The notes below the pieces were generated by a model. It had not been told where the DNA came from, searched no databases, and saw only the letters and a list, made by a program, of their open reading frames with translations. DNA of 9,096 nt from Bifidobacterium breve. Lineage in GTDB: Bacteria; Actinomycetota; Actinomycetes; S36-B12. A program made the position numbers and the translations under genes. Positions 1-7,511 of the stretch are shown in pieces. Within the stretch, counting starts at the first letter, position 1, and every line of letters starts with the position of its first letter. Location of the stretch: assembly GCA_945885645.1 (NCBI GenBank), contig CAMCYV010000049.1, positions 1 to 9,096 of the forward strand, read 5' to 3'.

Positions 1-1232
1 TTGGTGGCGCACCCATTGCGATTTCATCAACTCCATGGCAGGCCAGTCTTTCAATTCGAAATTCAAGTAATCCAACGTTGTGTGGTGCTTCAATTATTGG
101 CAGTTCTTGGTTGGTGACCGCTGCTCACTGTGTAGCCGGTTCAACCCCAAGTAACATTTCAGCGTTTGTTGGAATTACCGATCTGAGTGCGCGATCAAAT
201 CAAAATGCCCTAGCGGTCTCAGGAATCACTATTAATCCATCTTGGAATTCGACAACATTTAACGGCGATATAGCGCTTTTGCAACTGGCGACTCCGCTGA
301 CTTTCTCAACTACCGTGCAGCCGATTTCGCTGCCCTTGACCCAAGACCCCACAACGTGGCCGGCTGCAGGAACTATTGCTCAGATCTCTGGCTGGGGAAG
401 TACGAGTTTTGGCGGTGGATACAGTGACTCGTTATCAGCGGCAAATGTCTCGATACTCGGTGGACCAAACGAGAATACGTGTGGTTCCTATGGGAGTTCA
501 TTCGCAAGTTTTGACAAAATCTGCGCTGGCAAAATCGGCGGTGGGGTTGACACCTGTCAGGGTGACAGTGGTGGCCCGCTCGTCGTGAGTACGGCAGCAG
601 GAGCCGTTTTGGCAGGAGTCACAAGCGTGGGAAATGACTGCGCGCTAGCAAACTTTCCTGGAATATACGCTCGAATTACGACATTTCTACCGTGGATTAA
701 GCAATACGTTCCGCCACAAACATCAATCCCCAATCCGCCGGTCAACGTTGCTGCTACTTCTCGACCAGAAGGTCGCGTTTTGGTGAGTTGGAGCGTTCCA
801 ACGTACAGCGGTGGTCTTGCCATTAGCGGTTACCAAGTTTCCCTCTTGAGCCAAACAGGCGAGTTGACTCCGGTCTGTGCAGCGGCTGCATCACCGTGTC
901 TGATCACGGATCAACAGGCTGGGTCCGCGTTATCGGTCGTTGTGCAAGCGGTTAATAGTCTGGGATCGAGCGCGACATCTACGCCGATGGAAGCAATAGT
1001 TGTTAACGGGGTACGAACTGCACCGGCAAAGGTTTCGCAGCAACTTGTTGCACGGTGGGCCGGCGTCACAACTCAATCCGGGGTAAAACCGCGGATCCGA
1101 ATAGCTCCTTCATCCCGTGGAATTTGCGCAATCAAGGGTTCGCAGGTGGCTCTGGTGCGAAGTGGTCTGTGTGTCCTGCGCGTGAGCGGTGCTAATTCAC
1201 AACAGGGGATCGCTTACCTACTGGGTACGTAG
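1..1232 (+). CDS. Secreted trypsin-like serine protease (S1A) with FN3 module, 5'-truncated
   Basis: This is an extracellular serine endopeptidase of the chymotrypsin/trypsin family. The gene enters from upstream: the open frame runs back to base 3, and its first residues (GGAP...PWQASL) match the IVGG mature N-terminus, so the signal and propeptide are outside the window. The triad is complete: His in TAAHC (126-128), Asp in NGDIALL (267-269) and Ser in GDSGGP (567-569). The Asp at 549-551, six residues before the serine, is the trypsin pocket residue and predicts cleavage after Arg or Lys. Six cysteines match the Cys42-58, 168-182 and 191-220 pairs of trypsin. An FN3-like beta module follows (about 720-995), then a C-terminal segment (about 1030-1225) with a Cys pair around a GSQV turn. 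No membrane anchor or sorting signal is visible, so the product is probably released. The protease call is firm; the function of the last module is unknown. Confidence 0.93.
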   Translation, partial: GGAPIAISSTPWQASLSIRNSSNPTLCGASIIGSSWLVTAAHCVAGSTPSNISAFVGITDLSARSNQNALAVSGITINPSWNSTTFNGDIALLQLATPLTFSTTVQPISLPLTQDPTTWPAAGTIAQISGWGSTSFGGGYSDSLSAANVSILGGPNENTCGSYGSSFASFDKICAGKIGGGVDTCQGDSGGPLVVSTAAGAVLAGVTSVGNDCALANFPGIYARITTFLPWIKQYVPPQTSIPNPPVNVAATSRPEGRVLVSWSVPTYSGGLAISGYQVSLLSQTGELTPVCAAAASPCLITDQQAGSALSVVVQAVNSLGSSATSTPMEAIVVNGVRTAPAKVSQQLVARWAGVTTQSGVKPRIRIAPSSRGICAIKGSQVALVRSGLCVLRVSGANSQQGIAYLLGT

Positions 1233-1236
1233 CTCG

Positions 1237-1932
1237 TTACTGATTTGGGTCAACTTCGAAGACATTTTCCGGCGTTGAAAGTTCGATTGGAGAACCAAAG
1301 TCGGCAAGTTGAGTCACACTCACCCGCTCATTCCCCAGGCAGTTAAAGGATTTAACGATGGAGTTGATTAAACCCATTGAATCGAGGGATATCGCAACTT
1401 CTAGATTCATGTCACAGATCTTGGAGAGTTCAACGATTTCCTCTTCAGAGAGGTTCATCCCCGAATCAATTGTTAATGCGAGAGTTCCCGTGAGCTCGTT
1501 ACTATTTTCGGAAGTGAGGCTACTTAAATGTGACAGTGGAGAGATATTTCCTGAAGTGGGTGTCTGGGTGCCATCGGGCGCAAGGAACCAAGATCCATCC
1601 ACGAGTGAGTACGTACCCTTCGAATCAATCAAATCGGTCCACGATTCATTTGATGCCTGATCAAGCCACGCAATTTCGCCACGGTTATTACCCAAGGATG
1701 TAGTCCCAGATCCAGTAACTTGAGAATCGTTTGAATCAATCGTGATGCGCAGGACAGCGGTGCCACGGGAGAGCGTTGCCTCGATTGCGTTGTCTAAGGT
1801 ATTTGCTGAAGGGCTAGTGCTGGGGGCAGTGGGCGTCGAGTAATTCGTGTTTGTCGAAGTATCGTTTGAACAGCCGGCCAGAGTGAATATTGCAGAAATA
1901 GCTACGGTCACGACCGTTGCGGCTGTTCGCAT
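1237..1932 (-). CDS. Putative lipoprotein, LppX/LprG (LolA-like) type
   Basis: The 231-residue product has a type II signal peptide: Arg at position 2, a hydrophobic stretch over residues 4-18, and a lipobox L-A-G-C with the lipidated cysteine at residue 21. A Ser/Thr/Asn/Pro-rich linker (about 22-44) follows, then a beta-rich domain. Near the end the pattern V-x-x-L-x-D-F-G-S-P-I-E-L-x-x-P resembles the final strands of actinobacterial LppX/LprG/LprF lipoproteins, which carry lipids in the envelope; that assignment rests on fold pattern only. Cys173 and Cys198 could form a disulfide outside the membrane. The ATG at 1932 gives the signal peptide its normal length. No Shine-Dalgarno sequence precedes it, but a TAACTT element lies 7 bases upstream. 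It is the last gene of the minus-strand run, 23 bases after the Nudix gene. The lipoprotein call is solid; the substrate is unknown. Confidence 0.85.
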   Translation of the reverse strand: MRTAATVVTVAISAIFTLAGCSNDTSTNTNYSTPTAPSTSPSANTLDNAIEATLSRGTAVLRITIDSNDSQVTGSGTTSLGNNRGEIAWLDQASNESWTDLIDSKGTYSLVDGSWFLAPDGTQTPTSGNISPLSHLSSLTSENSNELTGTLALTIDSGMNLSEEEIVELSKICDMNLEVAISLDSMGLINSIVKSFNCLGNERVSVTQLADFGSPIELSTPENVFEVDPNQ

Positions 1933-1946
1933 GTAACTAAAGTTAC
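1933..1946 (-). promoter_or_regulatory. 14-base palindrome with a leaderless-type -10 element before the lipoprotein gene
   Basis: On the minus strand the bases directly before the ATG read GTAACTTTAGTTAC, two 6-base arms (GTAACT/AGTTAC) around two central bases. TAACTT within it fits the actinobacterial -10 pattern TANNNT and ends 7 bases before the start codon, the spacing expected of a leaderless transcript. There is no ribosome binding site and no recognisable -35 hexamer. It may give the lipoprotein gene its own promoter, and the symmetry could serve as an operator. This is a pattern-based inference. Confidence 0.35.
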
Positions 1947-1955
1947 CCGACCCAA

Positions 1956-2882
1956 TCAGGTTTCTTGATTCCCGGGGACTTCATGGTGTTCAGCCGCAAC
2001 AATTTTCACCGTGTTGACTGACCCTTCAAGATGAAAAGCTCGGTGCACCACAACGAAAGAACCTGGGGAGAGTTTGGTTGACCAGATCCCCTCCGTGCGC
2101 TCGGTTGTAGAGATTCCACCCAACCGGGCAACCGTGTCTAATATCGCATCGAGGACTGGTCGGTGCGAGCATAAAACTGTGGGTGCCGGGTTGTTCATCG
2201 CCAATTCGATAGCGGGATCAAGATCCTCGGGGTTTTGTTCATATCCCCATTCACTGATGGCATCGACCAAAGTGGGAGTTGCAGATTGATGCTTCACGAA
2301 TCTTTTCACGGTTTCTTGGCAGCGCCGCATGGGTGAGCTAATGACATGCTCTACCCCGAAGCCTTCGAGTACCTCAGTAATTATTTTTGACTGACGTCGG
2401 CCGCGCCCGGACAGGGGTCGATCACCGTCATCTTCGCCGGTGAAGTCTGAACGCTTCACGGCTTTAGCGTGTCGGAGAATGATCAGCGGTGAGGTGGGGG
2501 GCAATGCGACTGCGCGCTCAAGGAATTCCAGATCATGCGGATAGTTCAAATGCTGGGCAACTTGGTCCAAGGGAATCCAGGCTACTTTGTCAACTTCTTC
2601 ATCGGGGGCAAAGCCGAGATCCTCGAGTACATGCGCGCGCCAGTAGTGGACTTCCTTTTTGCCCTCGAAAGTCTCGTATCGGTCAATACCAAGATTGGGC
2701 CCAAGAACGGCGAGAAAACCGGTCTCCTCTTCACACTCCCGAATCGCGGTGAGGGCCAGCAACTCAGCACCTTCAACCTTGCCTTTGGGAAATGACCAGT
2801 CGTCATAGCGTGGACGATGAACGAGCAGCACTTCACCGTTGCGGATCAAGATAGTGCCCGCGGCGGAAATTACGATGCTCAT
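1956..2882 (-). CDS. mutT1: MutT1-like Nudix hydrolase fused to a SixA-type histidine phosphatase
   Basis: This 308-residue two-domain hydrolase resembles mycobacterial MutT1, which acts on 8-oxo-(d)GTP/GDP and diadenosine polyphosphates. The Nudix domain covers about residues 1-125. Its box spans residues 34-56, starting GKVEGAE and ending RECEEETGF, and satisfies GX5EX7REUXEEXGU, although the usual Pro-Gly-Glu turn is replaced by Glu-Gly-Ala-Glu. The histidine phosphatase domain covers about 130-300: LRHAK with catalytic His138, SSPMRRCQET around residue 183, and the second histidine in CSHRP (His240). The C-terminal pattern KLSPGSFVVVHR is typical of this fusion family. Its ATG (2882) shares the ATGA overlap with the stop of the CYTH-CHAD gene, pointing to translational coupling. 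In mycobacteria mutT1 also lies beside ppk. Both active sites look intact. The exact substrate range is inferred from the family. Confidence 0.92.
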   Translation of the reverse strand: MSIVISAAGTILIRNGEVLLVHRPRYDDWSFPKGKVEGAELLALTAIRECEEETGFLAVLGPNLGIDRYETFEGKKEVHYWRAHVLEDLGFAPDEEVDKVAWIPLDQVAQHLNYPHDLEFLERAVALPPTSPLIILRHAKAVKRSDFTGEDDGDRPLSGRGRRQSKIITEVLEGFGVEHVISSPMRRCQETVKRFVKHQSATPTLVDAISEWGYEQNPEDLDPAIELAMNNPAPTVLCSHRPVLDAILDTVARLGGISTTERTEGIWSTKLSPGSFVVVHRAFHLEGSVNTVKIVAAEHHEVPGNQET

Positions 2883-4243
2883 AGTTTTGACCCTACCGCC
2901 AGCACCATGCCCAATGCAAAAGATGCGCTCGGATCACATTTTCCTGAGAGTGCGATTGCCCGTAAAAGCTCACCGAGGTTAGACTCCGGTGCTTTTGTAG
3001 GCGTACATTTAAGTTTGCTGCAAATTTCTAGACTCTTCTTTTGAAAGATGTCCTTAAAATGATGCGCGATTGTGATCTGGTTACACGGGTCCGTCGGAAT
3101 GCGGTCCCAAATACTATTTTCTTCATAAGCCTCGGGGGTCACTGCGGGTATGCGGGCAAGGTTGACCAGGTCGCTAAACAGGAACAGGTAACGGTCACTG
3201 CGCCTGGCAGCTTGCAGGCTGGATCTAGCCGCTTCACTTTTGCTTGTGAAGAACTGTTCGATTGCCACTTCGGCTTCGTGGCGATCGCCAGGGTCAGAGA
3301 GGGAATCAATTGCCGCATTAGCCTGTTCATTCTGTTGGGATAACTCTGTGCCAACACTCAATTCTCGGATCAACCAGGCGAGCTCTTCCTGCAAGAATTC
3401 TTGTTCCTCCGTATTGAGCCAGTTCCGCAGTGCAGTGAGCAATTCTTGGAGTCTCGTTAACTCCGCGGTGAGAGTCGTTGTTTCGTTGGTGATTCGGCTG
3501 GTTAATTCAGCTTGGAAAATCCTGCGCACCTGGCGAGAGAATGCCCAGCGGATGAGATCACATGGCAGATCATCTTTCGCTGGCCGGGGAAGTTGGGGAA
3601 TATCCGGTTGTTTCTGCGCGGCCGGCCCAAACGCACTGGCAGCTTTGCTGACCGAACTTGACTCGGCACCTGCATTACCGAGAATCTCACCGATCACAAG
3701 AGCTTCTGACATCGCGGCATCATTGATCAACTCAATTTCGATCTCTCGGAACTCATCAATTATTTGAGTACCTCGGGACAGGGTGACCAAGTCGTCAACT
3801 AATTCAATGATTGCATCACGTGAATCGACAAGAACTCGGGGTTTGCGTTCGGTCTGAACACGCGCAATAGGTGTTACTTCAGATCCCAGCAAAATGACTG
3901 AGAGTAATTCAAGGAATTCAACCGGGGGAGTTGCACTCGCCCCGTCACAGTGAAGTTCGGTACGCACAGTCGCACCGCTGATCGGTTCCGTTGCGGGCTT
4001 CGTTGTGGGCATTGGAATCTTGAGGTGCCAGCCGTCATCTCCACCCCCGGTACGGTTCCGCATAGTGATTCCCCAACGTAACAAGGTTGCATCATCCGTG
4101 TCCCAATACGTGGCATCCATAATTCGAACTGGTTCGATGGCCCAAGTGCCCAGTGACTGCGGGAAACTTGGAAAATCAAAGTGCAGAGGGACTCGGAACT
4201 TGAACTCGGTCTCAACGTGTGAAGCGCTCGTGGGTGATTTCAT
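2879..4243 (-). CDS. CYTH-CHAD domain protein with a degenerate CHAD half
   Basis: The product has 454 residues. The N-terminal half is a CYTH (triphosphate tunnel) domain: the ExExK signature ETEFK near the start, then YWDTDDATLLRWGITMR with the RNR pair, WHLKIP, RVQTERKPR, and REIEIEL near residues 166-172. These are the charged residues that bind triphosphate and metal, so this half looks functional. The C-terminal half (about 225-454) follows the helical pattern of CHAD, a histidine-rich polyphosphate-binding domain. However, the segment normally reading VHxMRVxxRRLR is TLTAELTRLQELL here, and the second His/Arg helix is also missing or shortened. A TTG at 4267 would add 8 residues; ATG 4243 is preferred because it directly precedes the family N-terminus and has a weak AAGG upstream. 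It lies 27 bases after ppk and overlaps the Nudix gene by 4 bases. A role in polyphosphate metabolism is likely from context but unproven. Confidence 0.85.
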   Translation of the reverse strand: MKSPTSASHVETEFKFRVPLHFDFPSFPQSLGTWAIEPVRIMDATYWDTDDATLLRWGITMRNRTGGGDDGWHLKIPMPTTKPATEPISGATVRTELHCDGASATPPVEFLELLSVILLGSEVTPIARVQTERKPRVLVDSRDAIIELVDDLVTLSRGTQIIDEFREIEIELINDAAMSEALVIGEILGNAGAESSSVSKAASAFGPAAQKQPDIPQLPRPAKDDLPCDLIRWAFSRQVRRIFQAELTSRITNETTTLTAELTRLQELLTALRNWLNTEEQEFLQEELAWLIRELSVGTELSQQNEQANAAIDSLSDPGDRHEAEVAIEQFFTSKSEAARSSLQAARRSDRYLFLFSDLVNLARIPAVTPEAYEENSIWDRIPTDPCNQITIAHHFKDIFQKKSLEICSKLKCTPTKAPESNLGELLRAIALSGKCDPSASFALGMVLAVGSKL

Positions 4244-4270
4244 CGCCTTGACATTGCCCGTGAGCAAGAT

Positions 4271-6445
4271 CTAGGAAACTTCACTGGTGAGCACTCCCGA
4301 CTCCAGTGCGCTAGAGCGCTTACCCTGGATAGCAATCAACAGTTCTTGAACATCGGTGAGACGTGTACCTGATTCATCGAATAACCGTCGAATCCAGTTC
4401 CCATCGGCATTCAAATCCCATGCCGCACTACCTGGGGCAAATCCTAAGTTGAGTAAATCCTCTATCTCAGCGATTTGTTCTGGGTCAAGGATGCTCACCA
4501 AAGTCTCAACCCGTCGATCCAGATTACGGTGCATAAGGTCGGCCGACCCAATCCATACAGATCGGTTACCACCATTGGTAAAGGTGTAAACTCGGCTGTG
4601 CTCAAGGAAACGCCCCATAACGCTAACAACCCGGATCGTTTCGCTCAGGCCGGGCACGCCGGGGCGCAAGGCACAAATCCCACGAACCCAAATATCGATA
4701 GGGACACCCACGATCGATGCCCGGTACAGCGAGTCAATGATCGCCTCGTCAACTAATGAGTTGCACTTGAAGCGAATACCAGACGGGCGACCTTCAAGGT
4801 GGTGTGCAATTTCTCGGTCAATGCGAGCGATCAAACCCGTTCGAACGGAGTGCGGGGCTACAAGGAGACGGTTGTATTCGGTGTTCATCGAGTAGCCAGA
4901 GAGAACATTGAAAAGATTCGATACGTCCTCGCCTACCTCCGGGTTGCTGGTTAGCAGACCGAAATCTTCATAGAGGCGTGCAGTCTTTGGGTGATAATTA
5001 CCGGTACCAATATGACAGTACCTGCGAAGTTGATCACCATCGACGCGGACCACCATGGACAACTTACTGTGGGTTTTTAACCCCACGAGCCCGTAGACAA
5101 CGTGTACCCCAGCCTGCTCAAGTTTGCGGGCCCAATCAATATTGTTTTGTTCATCAAAGCGTGCCTTGATCTCGACAATTGCAAGAACTTGTTTACCTTC
5201 TTCTGCCGCGAGAATAAGCGCGTCAACAATTGGTGAATCACCGGAAGTGCGGTACAGGGTTTGCTTGATGGCCAAAACCTGTGGGTCAACAGCAGCCTGT
5301 TCAAGAAAAAGTTGTACGCTGGTTGAGAAGGAGTCGTAGGGGTGGTGAAGCAGGACATCTTTTTCTCGAACAATACTCAAAATATCGGGGGCGCTTGAAC
5401 TTTCAATATCGGACAAAGCCCGTGAAGTTTTGGGGACAAACTTGCGTTGCTTGAGATCCTCGCGGTCAAGACTCACAATCGTCCACAAACCGGTTAAGTC
5501 CAAAGGTCCAGGAAGTCGGAATACCTCTAGATCGGTGACATCAAGCTCACTCACCAGCAGGTCAAGGACATAAGGATCAATGTTTTCTTCGACTTCAAGA
5601 CGCACGGGTGGTCCAAAGCGTCGACGCATCAATTCACGTTCGAGGGCAAGGAGCAGATTCTCTGCGTCATCTTCTTCGACTTCAACATCTTCATTTCGAG
5701 TGACCCGGAAGGCATGATGCTCTCGGATCTCCATTCCAGGAAACAGGTCACTCAAATGCGCGGCAATGATGTCTTCAAGAGGAACGTATCGCGAAGGACC
5801 AACTTCAATAAAACGTGGAAGTAACGGTGGAACTTTGACACGGGCGAAAAGTTGATTTCCCGTTATGGGATTTTGGACCACGACCGCCAGGTTGAGCGAG
5901 AGCCCGCTGATATAGGGAAATGGGTGCGAAGGATCAACCGCAAGTGGGGTTAAGATGGGGAAAACGTGTGCGTCAAAAAACAGGTCCATTTCAGTTTTTT
6001 CAACCGGCGTGAGCTGATCCCAACGCAGGATATGAATCCCCGCCTGGGTCAACTCAGGTTCAACGGTGTTCACGAAGTAGTCCGCCTGTTGCCGTTGCAA
6101 TGCGAATGCACGTTCCCAGATGCTTTCGAGAACTTCCTTGGGGGTGTACCCGCTGGCGGCTCGCACGGCAATGCCGGTGGCTATGCGACGTTTGAGGCCA
6201 GCTACCCGGACCATAAAGAACTCGTCAAGATTGCTGGCAAAAATTGCAAGAAACTTGGCACGCTCAAGGAGCGGCAGTCCGGTGTCCTCCGCCAGGTCAA
6301 GGACCCGTTTGTTAAAGGCTAGCCAGGAGAGCTCTCGATCCAGGAACCGATTCGCCGGTAAGTCGTTGGCGTATTCGTCTTTGAGGATAATTGCCGCAAA
6401 TTCACCCGTTGGGGGACCGTCAGCCGAATAGTCCGAGATACTCAT
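4271..6445 (-). CDS. ppk: Polyphosphate kinase 1
   Basis: Ppk1 reversibly transfers the gamma-phosphate of ATP onto polyphosphate through a phospho-histidine intermediate. The 724-residue product is full length for the family. The N-terminal domain has NRELSWLAFN and LLERAKFLAIFASNLDEFF. The middle carries FPILTPLAVDPSHPFP, and the core has HHPYDSFSTS, LAIKQTLYRTSGDSPIV and VEIKARFDEQNNI. The autophosphorylated histidine lies in RRYCHIGTGNYHPKTARLYED (residue 478), and the second catalytic histidine lies in RFLEHSR (residue 616), followed by GSADLMHRNLDRRVE. No frameshift or lost residue is visible. A TTG at 6496 would extend the N-terminus by 17 residues, but it falls inside a hairpin stem and the added residues do not look like the family, so ATG 6445 is chosen. 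Neither start has a good ribosome binding site. It sits between mshD and the CYTH-CHAD gene, all on the same strand. Confidence 0.97.
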   Translation of the reverse strand: MSISDYSADGPPTGEFAAIILKDEYANDLPANRFLDRELSWLAFNKRVLDLAEDTGLPLLERAKFLAIFASNLDEFFMVRVAGLKRRIATGIAVRAASGYTPKEVLESIWERAFALQRQQADYFVNTVEPELTQAGIHILRWDQLTPVEKTEMDLFFDAHVFPILTPLAVDPSHPFPYISGLSLNLAVVVQNPITGNQLFARVKVPPLLPRFIEVGPSRYVPLEDIIAAHLSDLFPGMEIREHHAFRVTRNEDVEVEEDDAENLLLALERELMRRRFGPPVRLEVEENIDPYVLDLLVSELDVTDLEVFRLPGPLDLTGLWTIVSLDREDLKQRKFVPKTSRALSDIESSSAPDILSIVREKDVLLHHPYDSFSTSVQLFLEQAAVDPQVLAIKQTLYRTSGDSPIVDALILAAEEGKQVLAIVEIKARFDEQNNIDWARKLEQAGVHVVYGLVGLKTHSKLSMVVRVDGDQLRRYCHIGTGNYHPKTARLYEDFGLLTSNPEVGEDVSNLFNVLSGYSMNTEYNRLLVAPHSVRTGLIARIDREIAHHLEGRPSGIRFKCNSLVDEAIIDSLYRASIVGVPIDIWVRGICALRPGVPGLSETIRVVSVMGRFLEHSRVYTFTNGGNRSVWIGSADLMHRNLDRRVETLVSILDPEQIAEIEDLLNLGFAPGSAAWDLNADGNWIRRLFDESGTRLTDVQELLIAIQGKRSSALESGVLTSEVS

Positions 6446-6474
6446 GCATGTATCGTGCCATGAGGAGGTACTGC

Positions 6475-6504
6475 AAGGTAAACCACAGGCGATCAACGGG
6501 CCAA
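6475..6504 (-). promoter_or_regulatory. Candidate weak promoter in the ppk leader
   Basis: Reading the minus strand, TTGGCC (6504-6499) is followed after 18 bases by TACCTT (6480-6475), a 4-of-6 match to TTGACA and a fit to TANNNT. It could start a ppk transcript about 25 bases before ATG 6445. The -35 lies inside the hairpin described at 6493-6514. The match is weak and may be chance. Confidence 0.2.
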
Positions 6505-6514
6505 GCCCCGTTGA
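6493..6514 (-). promoter_or_regulatory. 8-bp hairpin in the mshD-ppk gap (possible terminator or attenuator)
   Basis: The minus strand reads TCAACGGG, loop GCTTGG, CCCGTTGA: eight perfect pairs, five of them G-C, 14 bases after the mshD stop. No U-run follows (the next bases are TCGCCTGTGG), so it is not a standard intrinsic terminator, although actinobacterial terminators often lack one. It could weaken read-through from glnR-mshD into ppk or protect an RNA end. The hairpin is directly visible; the role is inference. Confidence 0.45.
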
Positions 6515-6527
6515 ATTTCGGAATTCT

Positions 6528-7505
6528 CTAGTGAACGGGCCGCCGGTACATCACGTCGGTATCCCAATGTACGAACTTCATGCTCTTATAGAGGGTAATT
6601 GCCCGCTCATTGGAAGAATCGACGTAGAGCATTGCCTGTCCGAGCCCGAGGCTACGTAAGTATGTCAATCCCCAGGCGCTCAAGGCCCGTCCTAACCCCG
6701 GTTTCCGGTTTTCGGGATCAACGGCGAGGACGTACACCTCACCAATTGCTTCATGGCTGTGATCTGTTCCGTGTCCGCCAGATCCATGAACTTTGGTCCA
6801 GTGAAATCCGATGATCGCATCGGTTTGCGAGTCAACAGCGATAAAAAATCCGTCAACGTTAAACCAGGACTCCTTGAGCCGCGTCAAAATATCGGCTTTC
6901 GTCCAATTGCCTTGATCCGGTAGATCGGCGAAGGCGCGTGTATTGACCGCCAATACCCCCTCGATATCAGTCGCGGGATTAAACGTCCGGATCGATACAC
7001 CTTCCGGAATCTGTGCCGGTGGAAGTGGCGCGAAAAGCGAGCGTCGCATTTGCCACAAGGAGCGGCTTAGTACGAAACCAAGTGAGTCGGCGAGAGATTG
7101 AGCACCACTTGTAAGTCCGTGTGCCCACAGGCGTAGTCGCCCGTCAGGTGAGACTTTCAATGCTTGCTCTACTAGCGCGTGACCCACGCCACAGTTTCGT
7201 GATTCTGGAGCAACAACCAACTCAGCACTTGCGCCTTCAACGAGATCCGTGACGTCCACGTGCGCGTAACCAACAATGGGTGAATGGTTGTCTCTGTGGA
7301 CTCTGCGTTCACCGAGATCGTTGGAATACCCAAGGATGTGCAGCCCGCTTTCACCAGAGCGAAGGTGCAGCCATGCATGCTCGCTCAGCGGACGAACACC
7401 GTCAAACTCTGTTGCGTTGTTGAGAAGTTGGGTTATTTGATCCACTTGTGCAGCATCAAGATGGTCGAGAACTATCGTTGAAATGACCGGGGTTTGCTGA
7501 GACAT
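6528..7505 (-). CDS. mshD: Mycothiol synthase MshD (tandem GNAT acetyltransferase)
   Basis: MshD acetylates Cys-GlcN-Ins with acetyl-CoA in the last step of mycothiol synthesis, in the cytoplasm. The 325-residue length fits the family. Two GNAT domains are visible. The N-terminal one (about 1-155) has AELVVAPESRNCGVGHALVEQAL and LRLWAHG. The C-terminal one (about 165-325) has RTFNPATD, the NTRAFADLPDQGNW segment, GFHWTKVH, GEVYVLAVDPENRKPGLG as the acetyl-CoA loop, and LYVDSSNERAITLYKSMKF. In the mycobacterial enzyme the second domain is the catalytic one, and here too it is the better conserved half. The ATG at 7505 lies 6 bases after the glnR stop with no Shine-Dalgarno sequence of its own, so translation is probably coupled to glnR. 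The glnR-mshD pair is also found in Mycobacterium tuberculosis. Confidence 0.95.
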   Translation of the reverse strand: MSQQTPVISTIVLDHLDAAQVDQITQLLNNATEFDGVRPLSEHAWLHLRSGESGLHILGYSNDLGERRVHRDNHSPIVGYAHVDVTDLVEGASAELVVAPESRNCGVGHALVEQALKVSPDGRLRLWAHGLTSGAQSLADSLGFVLSRSLWQMRRSLFAPLPPAQIPEGVSIRTFNPATDIEGVLAVNTRAFADLPDQGNWTKADILTRLKESWFNVDGFFIAVDSQTDAIIGFHWTKVHGSGGHGTDHSHEAIGEVYVLAVDPENRKPGLGRALSAWGLTYLRSLGLGQAMLYVDSSNERAITLYKSMKFVHWDTDVMYRRPVH

Positions 7506-7511
7506 GATGCG

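Noticed and set aside
3240..3767. A 175-codon open frame on the + strand opposite the CYTH-CHAD gene.
   Set aside because: It is rich in Ser, Arg and Asn with no recognisable domain and lies entirely antisense to a well-supported gene; it is best explained as a shadow frame.
6420..6461. A 13-codon upstream frame (MARYMHEYLGLFG) overlapping the ppk start.
   Set aside because: It has no ribosome binding site and no evidence beyond a chance ATG; such a short overlap is expected by chance.
6530..6536. GTTCACT on the minus strand upstream of ppk, resembling a single PHO-box repeat of the PhoP regulator; a GTTCACC also occurs near 7307.
   Set aside because: Both are isolated single copies inside mshD codons; PHO boxes need direct repeats at 11-base spacing.
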